From positions 1,361,085 through 1,425,084 of the forward strand of contig CAVUZJ010000009.1 in NCBI GenBank assembly GCA_963745975.1: a stretch of 64,000 nucleotides of DNA. Reading direction: 5' to 3'. Positions 34,647-41,426 of the stretch are shown piece by piece. The translations under genes were made by a program, and so were the position numbers. The notes beneath the pieces are model-generated. The model ran no database searches, was not told where the DNA came from, and was given only the letters and a program-made list of their open reading frames with translations. Origin of the DNA: JAKAWQ01 sp963745975. GTDB lineage: Bacteria; Pseudomonadota; Alphaproteobacteria; Acetobacterales; Acetobacteraceae. Positions within the stretch are counted from its first letter, which is position 1; each line of letters begins with the position of its first letter.

Positions 34647-37180
34647 CCGGAGCCGCCGTGCGTCGCGCGCACGCGCGCGAGGTGCTGACGCAGCCGCCCC
34701 AGCTCCTCGGCAAGCTGGGCGAGATGGGCCGGTCCACGTTCGGCGAGCTCGACGGCGCGGATGCCGCTCCATGGGCGGCAAAGCTCGTTGATACGGCGGG
34801 CGCCGATGTTGGATGCCCCGCTGCAGACCGCGTGCGCCTTGGCGCGGAAGAGCATGAGGTCGTGCGCTGCCGCCGCCTCCTCGAGCTCGCCGAGCGTCTT
34901 GGCGGCATCCTCGAGGAACCCTTCGACCAGATCGGTCACGAACTCCCCGCCGCCCAGCCGGTCGAGCTCCTGCAGCATCGCGCTGTCGAGCACGGGCAGC
35001 ATCACGACCTTGAACTGCGGGTGCGAGGCGATGTCCGTGACGCGCGAGTCCGCCGCAGCCCTGTCGGCGGGCTCCTCCTCGCTCGCCGGAAGTTCCGGTT
35101 TCGGAACCAGGGCCGCGATCAATTCGAGCAGCCGCTTCGGCTCGATCGGCTTGGTGACGCAGGCGTCCATCCCGGCTTGCGCGCAGCGCTCCACCATCTC
35201 GGGCGTCGCGTCGGCGGTGAGCGCGATGATCGGCCGGCGCGGACCGCCGAGCTCGGCCATCCGGTAGAGCTTGGTCGCCTCCAGCCCGTCGAGCCGCGGC
35301 ATGTTGACGTCCATCAGCACGACGTCGAAGGGGTTGCGGTCGAGCGCCTCGAGCGCCGCCTCGCCGTCCTCGGTCACGGTCACCGCGTGGCCCGCGCGCT
35401 CGAGGATCTTGGCGATGACCTTCTGGTTGGTCCGGTTGTCGTCGGCCACCAGCACCTTGAGCTGGTGCGGGGCGGCCGGGACGCTCGCCTCCGTCTTTTC
35501 CTCGGAGCGGGGGAGCCCGGCGAGGGCGAGCCGCACCGCCGCCTCGAGCGCCTCACGGTCCGGCGCCTCCGGGAGGATCATGTTGAAGAGCCGTTCCACC
35601 GACCGATCCACGTCGGTGGCCAGGCCGGAGGAAAGAAGGCCGAGCGTCATCCGGCCGAACGGATCGCTCCGGTGAAGCGCCTCGGCCACCGCCTCCGGCG
35701 CCGCCGAGAGGCGCCGCTCGTCGATCAGCACGAGCGCGCTGCGCCGGCCGGTCCGTTCGAGTGCGGCGAGCAGCCCGGGCATCGCGCTGTGGTGCTCGGG
35801 GGAGAGGCCGGACGCAGCCAGCGACGCCGCGACCGGCTCCGTCGCCGCGGCGTCGCGGCTGAGCAGGAAGACGGGAAGCTCGGCCAGCCTCTCCTGCGCC
35901 AGCGCGGGGGCCGGCCGCTTGCCGAGCGGCAGGGTGAACCAGAAGCGGCTCCCTTTGCCGGGCTCGCTCTCGACCCCGATCTCGCCGCCAAGGTGCTCGA
36001 CCAGCCGCTTGCAGATGGCAAGGCCGAGGCCGGTGCCGCCATAGCGATTGAGGATCGACGCGTCGGCCTGGGTGAAGCCCTCGAAGATCCGCTCGCACGC
36101 CTCGGCGGCGATGCCGATCCCGGTGTCGGAAACCTCGCAGCGCAGCAACACGCGGCCGTCGCCCAGCGGCTCAGCGTCCGCCGACATGACGATGCTGCCC
36201 GACTCGGTGAATTTCAGCGCGTTGGCGCAGAGATTGAGCAGCACCTCGCGCAGGTGCTGCTCGTCGCCGACGAGTGCCGTCGGCGTGCGGGGCGTGATGC
36301 TGAGGCCAAGCCAGAGCGCCTTGCCGCGGGTCTGCGCGACCAGCATGGCGCGGGTCTCGGCGAGCAAAGAGAGGAGATCGAAATCGACCTCCGTGAAGGG
36401 CATCCGCCCGGCCTCGATGCGCGCGAAGTCAAGGATGGTCTCGATCTGGGAGAGCAGCGCCCGACCGGCGTCCTGCATGGTCCGCGCCATATCCTGCTGC
36501 TCGCGGTCGAGCTTGGTTTCGAGCAGCATCGCGCCCATGCCGATCACGGCGTTGAGCGGCGTGCGCAGCTCGTGGCTGACGCTGGCCAGGAACAGGCTTT
36601 TCGCGCGATTGGCCGCTTCGGCCTGCTGCTTGGCGCGCGAGAGCTTGCGGATCAGCACGCCGGCATAGAGCGGCAGGATCAGGAGGCCGATCATCAGCCC
36701 GGCGGAGAGCGAGGGCTGGTCGCGCCAGAACGGCGTCGTCAGCACCACGGTCGCGAAGGCGGTGAGGCTCGCGAGCATCCCGACACGGAGATATTCGATG
36801 CCGAAGCGGAAGCCGTTGCCGAAGATGACCCAGAGATAGACGGGGTAGAGGATCGCGGTCAGCCCGTTGCCGACATGCATCTCGTAGGCGACGAAGCCGA
36901 TGTCCCAGCCGAGGGCGGCGAGCCGCCGCGGCACGTTGATCGCGGGCGAGACGAGGATGTGCAGGACGATTCCGACCGCGCCGGCGGCGAAGACCGCCAT
37001 GCCGAGCACCGCCGCTCCGGCCAGCGGCTGGCCGGACGCGATCAGGTAGACCGTGATGATCGTGGCGAAGACCAGCCGGTTGAGGCTCATCTCGTGCTCG
37101 GTGTCCGCCCGCCCGCGCAGGCGCGCACCGAGCCAGCCGGCCCAGGTGCTGGGAAGCTCGTCCGCGTCAGGCGAATTCAT
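34643..37180 (-). CDS. RpfC-like hybrid histidine kinase (HisKA-HATPase-REC-HPt)
   Basis: About 845 residues. The N-terminal membrane sensor has several helices with GNGFRFGIEYLR and ends LILPLYAGVLIRKLSRA, a pattern I associate with RpfC, the sensor of diffusible fatty-acid signals. SHELRTPLN carries the phosphorylated His. The N and G boxes are NLCANALKF and DTGIGI/GGTGLGLAICK. A receiver domain has VLVADDNRTN and LMDVNMPRLDG, and a C-terminal HPt has AKAHAVCSGASNIGA. No rpfF or rpfG is adjacent. ATG 37180 was preferred to GTG 37189. Confidence 0.88.
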   Translation of the reverse strand: MNSPDADELPSTWAGWLGARLRGRADTEHEMSLNRLVFATIITVYLIASGQPLAGAAVLGMAVFAAGAVGIVLHILVSPAINVPRRLAALGWDIGFVAYEMHVGNGLTAILYPVYLWVIFGNGFRFGIEYLRVGMLASLTAFATVVLTTPFWRDQPSLSAGLMIGLLILPLYAGVLIRKLSRAKQQAEAANRAKSLFLASVSHELRTPLNAVIGMGAMLLETKLDREQQDMARTMQDAGRALLSQIETILDFARIEAGRMPFTEVDFDLLSLLAETRAMLVAQTRGKALWLGLSITPRTPTALVGDEQHLREVLLNLCANALKFTESGSIVMSADAEPLGDGRVLLRCEVSDTGIGIAAEACERIFEGFTQADASILNRYGGTGLGLAICKRLVEHLGGEIGVESEPGKGSRFWFTLPLGKRPAPALAQERLAELPVFLLSRDAAATEPVAASLAASGLSPEHHSAMPGLLAALERTGRRSALVLIDERRLSAAPEAVAEALHRSDPFGRMTLGLLSSGLATDVDRSVERLFNMILPEAPDREALEAAVRLALAGLPRSEEKTEASVPAAPHQLKVLVADDNRTNQKVIAKILERAGHAVTVTEDGEAALEALDRNPFDVVLMDVNMPRLDGLEATKLYRMAELGGPRRPIIALTADATPEMVERCAQAGMDACVTKPIEPKRLLELIAALVPKPELPASEEEPADRAAADSRVTDIASHPQFKVVMLPVLDSAMLQELDRLGGGEFVTDLVEGFLEDAAKTLGELEEAAAAHDLMLFRAKAHAVCSGASNIGARRINELCRPWSGIRAVELAERGPAHLAQLAEELGRLRQHLARVRATHGGSG

Positions 37181-37552
37181 CGGCCGCACCCCCCGCCGTG
37201 CGCCGCGCGCGTCACGATCGGGAGCGCCAGGGGTCGGAGGTCATGCCCGCCCGCCTGGAACCCCCACGCGGCACCCGCCACTGGGAGAGGCCGCAGTGGA
37301 TGGCTAGGTCGTCGACCATGAGGATGACCGCCATTATTTTCCGTTTGCTTGTCCGTTTTACCTGGCCGTTTACCTGATCGCCGGCGGGCGTGGCCGGCTC
37401 GCTGACGGCCCGGCGGGCCCCTGCGACACCCATGAGCCAAGCCAGTAATAGCTTTACGGGGGGTAAAAATCCATCACGGCGATATATCACCGGCTCGTTA
37501 CTGGCACGTGCCGGTCGCAGACGTGGTGCCGGACATGGCGGAAGGAGGCGGC
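37181..37552. other. Intergenic region between divergent kinase and SDR genes
   Basis: About 370 bp with a less GC-rich stretch at 37330-37375. It should hold promoters for both genes, but I cannot assign -35 and -10 boxes with confidence. A 10-bp palindrome GGCACGTGCC lies at 37503-37512, 41 bp before the SDR start. No gene is evident. Confidence 0.4.
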
Positions 37553-38317
37553 ATGCGCCTGTTCGACCTGAAGGGAAGAGTGGCCCTCGTCACCGGCGGG
37601 GCCAGGGGCATCGGCTTCGGCATCGCCTCCGGGCTCGCCGAGGCCGGCGCCGCCGTGGCGATCGCCGGGCTCGACGGCCCCGAGGTCGCGCCTTCGGTCG
37701 CGGCGCTGGAAGCCTTCGGCCAACCGTCCGCCTTCCTCGCCGCGGACCTCGCCTCGGCCGGCGCGTGCCGCGAGATGATCGCGGACGCGGAAGCGAAGAT
37801 GGGCCGCATCGACATCCTGGTGAACAATGCCGGCATCGCCATCCTCAAGATGCCGCAGGACTACACGCCGGCCGAGTGGCAGTCCGTCCTCGATGTCAAC
37901 CTCAGCGCCGCGTTCTATTGCTGCCAGGCCGCCTATCCCGGAATGGTCCGCCGCGGCGGGGGCAAAATCGTCAACGTGGCCTCCCTGCTCGCGATCCAGG
38001 CGACCGCCGCCACCGCGCCCTACGCCGTCAGCAAGGGCGGCCTCATGCAGCTCACCCGCGCACTCGCGGTCGCCTGGGCGAAGGACCAGATCCAGGTCAA
38101 TGCCGTGCTCCCGGGCTGGATCGACACCACGATGACCCGGGCGGCGCGCACACAGGCGCCAAGCCTGTGGGACCGCGTGCTCGCCCGCACGCCCGCCGGC
38201 CGCTGGGGGTTGCCGGAGGATTTCGCCGGCGTCGCCGTCTTCCTCGCCTCCGCCGCCTCGGACTTCGTCACGGGCGCCGGCATCATCGTGGATGGCGGGT
38301 ACGGCAGCCTCGCCTGA
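37553..38317 (+). CDS. Short-chain dehydrogenase/reductase
   Basis: 254 residues from ATG 37553, chosen for the strong GAAGGAGG upstream. It has the classical SDR plan: TGGARGIGFGIA for NAD(P), NNAGIAIL, active-site NVASLL with Ser, and YAVSK. It ends FVTGAGIIVDGGYGSLA. It oxidises or reduces an alcohol/ketone, most often a sugar or acyl derivative; the substrate is unknown. No close operon partner is visible: 236 bp separate it from the transporter genes, and most of that stretch shows no gene. Confidence 0.9.
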   Translation: MRLFDLKGRVALVTGGARGIGFGIASGLAEAGAAVAIAGLDGPEVAPSVAALEAFGQPSAFLAADLASAGACREMIADAEAKMGRIDILVNNAGIAILKMPQDYTPAEWQSVLDVNLSAAFYCCQAAYPGMVRRGGGKIVNVASLLAIQATAATAPYAVSKGGLMQLTRALAVAWAKDQIQVNAVLPGWIDTTMTRAARTQAPSLWDRVLARTPAGRWGLPEDFAGVAVFLASAASDFVTGAGIIVDGGYGSLA

Positions 38318-38494
38318 TCCATCGCCTGTGCGACAGTGTCGGACGAACAAAGCGCTTGCCAAGGCGGGTCGGCGGAACAATCATTTTGCGGCGAGCGATT
38401 TGGGCCGCGTTCCCAGCAAGGCTTGCCTCCGTGCGCTTCGTCGTCGTGCTGCCGCATGGCTTCCGGTGGCCGGACGGATAGGGGAGGAAACACG

Positions 38495-38557
38495 GTGACG
38501 GACAACGAGCGCGCACGCCGGCGCGGCATCACGCTCCCTCCCGAGCGGCGCAGATGA
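38495..38557 (+). CDS. 20-codon upstream ORF coupled to the ABC ATPase
   Basis: A GTG at 38495 follows a strong SD (GGGGAGGAAACAC). The peptide is MTDNERARRRGITLPPERRR, rich in Arg. Its TGA overlaps the ATG of the ATPase gene in an ATGA junction. The ATPase has no good SD of its own, so ribosomes may reach it through this ORF. It could be a leader peptide or simply a coupling device. Confidence 0.45.
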   Translation: MTDNERARRRGITLPPERRR

Positions 38558-39354
38558 TAACACCGCGCGATGGCGCCTCGAGCCCGCCGCTCCTTCAAGT
38601 CTCGCACGTCACCCTCCGCCACGGCACGGAGGAACAGTCGGTCACCGCGGTGGAGGATGTCAGCTTCGATGTCCACCAGTCCGACCGCTGCATCCTCCTC
38701 GGGCCGTCGGGCTGCGGAAAGACCACGCTGCTCAACGCCATCGGCGGCTATCTCATGCCGGCTTCCGGCGAGATCCTCCTGCACGATCGCCCCATCGCCG
38801 GCCCCGGCCCCGACCGGATCATGATTTTTCAGGAATTCGACCAGCTCCTGCCCTGGAAAACGGTCCGCGAGAACGTCCTCTTCCCGCTCGTCATGACCGG
38901 CCGTTGCCGCAAGCGCGAAGCGAAGGAGCGCGCGGAGCGCTATATCGCCATGGTGGGCCTCGCACGGTTCGCGGACGCCTATCCGCACACGCTCTCGGGC
39001 GGAATGAAGCAGCGCGCCGCACTCGCGCGCGGGCTGGCGATGGAGCCGGACATGCTGCTGATGGACGAGCCCTTCGCCGCGCTCGACGCGCTGACGCGCA
39101 ACCGCATGCAGGAGGAACTGCTCCGGCTCTGGGAGGTCGCGCGATTCACCATGGTGTTCGTCACCCACGCCATCGACGAGGCGATCCGCCTCGGCAACCG
39201 CATCCTTCTCCTCTCGCCGCATCCGGGCCGGCTCAGCATGGAGCTCGAGGGAAGCGGCTGCGACGATGCGGATGCCGCCGGTGTCCGCCCTTCCGAACGA
39301 ATCCACGCCATGCTGTTCGCGGGGGCCGAGGATGCGCATGCAAGCGAGGGCTGA
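38554..39354 (+). CDS. SsuB/TauB-type ABC importer ATPase
   Basis: 266 residues. Walker A GPSGCGKTT, Q-loop MIFQEFDQLLPW, signature LSGGMKQRAALARG, Walker B MLLMDEPFAALDA and H-loop VTHAIDEA are all present. This is the nitrate/sulfonate/taurine ATPase family. The permease gene overlaps its end by 17 bp. The likely binding-protein gene is nearby but convergent (40370-41383), completing an importer for a small organic anion. Translation appears coupled to the short ORF upstream. Confidence 0.9.
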   Translation: MITPRDGASSPPLLQVSHVTLRHGTEEQSVTAVEDVSFDVHQSDRCILLGPSGCGKTTLLNAIGGYLMPASGEILLHDRPIAGPGPDRIMIFQEFDQLLPWKTVRENVLFPLVMTGRCRKREAKERAERYIAMVGLARFADAYPHTLSGGMKQRAALARGLAMEPDMLLMDEPFAALDALTRNRMQEELLRLWEVARFTMVFVTHAIDEAIRLGNRILLLSPHPGRLSMELEGSGCDDADAAGVRPSERIHAMLFAGAEDAHASEG

Positions 39355-40162
39355 GACGAACGCGCACGCAGCACTGCCGTGGTGGCGGCGCGCCTGGCGG
39401 CGCGCCGGCGTGCGGCGGCTGGCGATCCTGATCGGGCTTGCGATCGTTTGGCAGGCCTACGCGCTCTACCTCAACAACGGATTGCTGTTCCCGACCTTCA
39501 GCGCAACGCTCGTCGCACTCTGGAGCGGCACGACGAGCGGCGTGATCCTCGCCCGCGCCTGGTTCTCGCTGCACGTGCTGGTGATCGGCTACGCGGGCGG
39601 CATCGTAGGCGCCGCACTTCTCGTGATGCTGGCCACCGGCTCCCAGCTCGGCGCGGACTTCCTCCAGACGCTGACGGCGATGTTCAACCCGCTGCCCGCG
39701 ATCGCCCTGCTGCCGCTGGCGCTGATCTGGTTCGGGCTCGGCAACGGCAGCCTCATATTCGTTCTGGTCCACTCCGTCCTCTGGCCGGTCGCGCTCAACA
39801 CCCACTCGGGCTTCCTCTCGGTGTCGCAGACCATGCGCAAGGTCGGGCGCAATTACGGGCTCAAGGGCCCGAGCTATGTCTTCCGCATCCTCGTCCCCGC
39901 GGCGCTGCCGAGCATCCTGGCCGGCCTCAAGGTCGGCTGGGCCTTCGCCTGGCGCACGATGATCGCCGCCGAGCTCGTGTTCGGCGTCAGCTCCGGCTCG
40001 GGCGGGCTCGGCTGGTACATCTACGAGAACAAGAGCGAGCTCAATATCCCGGCCGTGTTCGCGGGCCTCTTCATGGTGGTGCTCATCGGCCTCCTGGTGG
40101 AACACATCATCTTCGAGACGATCGAGCGCCACACCGTACGGCGATGGGGAATGCAGCACTGA
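39338..40162 (+). CDS. SsuC/TauC-type ABC importer permease
   Basis: About 274 residues from ATG 39338 (GAGG six bases upstream; ATG 39332 is also possible). Roughly six hydrophobic segments are visible, beginning LAILIGLAIVWQAYALYL. The EAA-type loop near LPSILAGLKVGWAFAWRTMIAAE would contact the ATPase. It should form the inner-membrane channel with the preceding ATPase. The stop at 40160-40162 is followed directly by the composite stem-loop island. Confidence 0.9.
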   Translation: MQARAETNAHAALPWWRRAWRRAGVRRLAILIGLAIVWQAYALYLNNGLLFPTFSATLVALWSGTTSGVILARAWFSLHVLVIGYAGGIVGAALLVMLATGSQLGADFLQTLTAMFNPLPAIALLPLALIWFGLGNGSLIFVLVHSVLWPVALNTHSGFLSVSQTMRKVGRNYGLKGPSYVFRILVPAALPSILAGLKVGWAFAWRTMIAAELVFGVSSGSGGLGWYIYENKSELNIPAVFAGLFMVVLIGLLVEHIIFETIERHTVRRWGMQH

Positions 40163-40168
40163 GAAAGA

Positions 40169-40364
40169 CCAGGGGGACGCTGTCCCCCTGGACCCCCTGG
40201 CAAAGGCGGAGCCTTTGCAATCCATTCGCTTGGCGGCGGCAGAGAGCGGTTTGGCTGATGCGCGATACGCGCATCAGCCAAACCGCTCTCTGCCGCCGCC
40301 AAAAACGAACGGGTTCCAAGGGCTCGCCCTTGGCGGGGGTTCCAAGGGGGCAGAGCCCCCTTGG
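40169..40364. terminator. Composite stem-loop island between convergent genes
   Basis: On the permease side: CCAGGGGGAC-GCT-GTCCCCCTGG (40169-40191) and GCAAAGGC-GGA-GCCTTTGC (40200-40218). On the binding-protein side: CCAAGGGC-TC-GCCCTTGG (40316-40333) and CCAAGGGGGC-AGA-GCCCCCTTGG (40342-40364). A long palindrome sits between them. The arrangement repeats that of 30888-31117. Each outer hairpin lies within about 10 bp of a stop codon. Confidence 0.7.
40230..40302. repeat. Perfect long inverted repeat, 35-bp arms and 3-base loop
   Basis: The left arm (40230-40264) begins TTGGCGGCGGCAGAGAGCGG. The right arm (40268-40302) ends CCGCTCTCTGCCGCCGCCAA. All 35 positions pair, around the loop ATA. 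It lies in the centre of the stem-loop island and has no coding potential. Confidence 0.95.
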
Positions 40365-40369
40365 CCTTC

Positions 40370-41383
40370 TCAGCTTCCCTGAAGATCGTGGATCTCGGGG
40401 AAGAACAGTTCCTGCCAGTCCTTCGGCTGATGCTCGATGAGGCCGATCCGATGCATGAAGTTCACGTACGTCATGATCCCCTGCGGCGTCACCGTGAAGA
40501 GGTTGTTCGGATCGTCGAGGACCTTTTGCACGAGATCGAGGCTCACCTTGACCTTCGATGTCTGCACGTAGATTTTTGCCGCCCTCGCCTTGTCGGCGTT
40601 GATGAACGCCTCGGCGTCCTTGAGCGCGGCCAGGAACACGCCGTACGCCTTCGGGTTCGCGGCGTGGAAGCGTTCGGTCGTGTAGGCCACGATGAGACTC
40701 GCCGGGCCGCCGAGGATCTCGGTCGAGTTGGTCACCGTATGGATCTTGGGATCCGCCAGCTCCATGTACGCGAAGGGCGGTGACGCGAAGTTGCTGTCGA
40801 TCCCTGTGCCGCCGGCGAGCATCGCCTGCACGGCCTCGGGATAGGGCATCGAGACGGTGAGCCGGTCGAGCTTGGTATAATTCTCCGCGCCGAAGGCTTT
40901 CGCGGCGCCGAACTCGAGGATGATCGCGTTGGCCGAGGTCTTGATGCCCGGCACCGCGATCCGGTCCGCCTCGGTGAAATCCTTCAGCGTCCGGACTTTC
41001 GGATTGCTGGTGTTGAGGTAGGCAGTCATGGTGACGACGGAGCCGACGCCCTTGATCGCCAGCCTCGTGCCCACCGTCTTCGACCAGAACAGCGCAAATC
41101 CCGGCACGCCGATGGAGGCGACGTCGAGCGTGTCGGCCAGCATCGCGTCATTGATGTTGTTGCCGCCGTCGATCGTGAGGAAGCGTCCCTTGAGGTCGGG
41201 AATGCCGGCAGCCTTGGCCGCCTTCTCGACCATCCCTTGCTGTTCCATGACGATCAGCGGCAGGAAGTCGATGCCGTAGCCCTTGGAGATCCTGATTTCC
41301 TTCGTCTCAGCGCGCGCCGCGATGCTCGGCATCGCGAGTGCCGCCCCCGCGGCCGCGATCAACGTCCTGCGCTGAACACCCAT
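40370..41383 (-). CDS. SsuA/TauA-type ABC substrate-binding protein
   Basis: About 337 residues from ATG 41383. The N-terminus MGVQRRTLIAAAGAALAMPS then AARAE looks like a twin-arginine signal peptide, so the protein would be exported folded to the periplasm. The mature part has IRISKGYGIDFLPLIVMEQQG, DGGNNINDAMLADTLDVAS and IAVPGIKTSANAI, typical of NMT1/SsuA proteins. It faces the ATPase and permease genes across the island and probably serves them. It follows aconitase by 43 bp on the same strand, so it may be co-transcribed with that gene. Confidence 0.88.
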   Translation of the reverse strand: MGVQRRTLIAAAGAALAMPSIAARAETKEIRISKGYGIDFLPLIVMEQQGMVEKAAKAAGIPDLKGRFLTIDGGNNINDAMLADTLDVASIGVPGFALFWSKTVGTRLAIKGVGSVVTMTAYLNTSNPKVRTLKDFTEADRIAVPGIKTSANAIILEFGAAKAFGAENYTKLDRLTVSMPYPEAVQAMLAGGTGIDSNFASPPFAYMELADPKIHTVTNSTEILGGPASLIVAYTTERFHAANPKAYGVFLAALKDAEAFINADKARAAKIYVQTSKVKVSLDLVQKVLDDPNNLFTVTPQGIMTYVNFMHRIGLIEHQPKDWQELFFPEIHDLQGS

Positions 41384-41426
41384 AATTCCTGCTCCTCCCA
41401 CCGGCCCTCTTGGGCTCGGGCGAACT

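Noticed and set aside
34658..37321. Open frame of nearly 890 codons antisense to the hybrid kinase
   Set aside because: The sense product has all kinase, receiver and HPt motifs; the antisense product has no domain pattern.
37318..37377. 19-codon hydrophobic ORF (MRMTAIIFRLLVRFTWPFT) between kinase and SDR
   Set aside because: No ribosome-binding site and no coupling to the next gene.
37503..37512. GGCACGTGCC palindrome before the SDR gene as an operator
   Set aside because: Ten-bp palindromes are common in GC-rich DNA and there is no second copy nearby.
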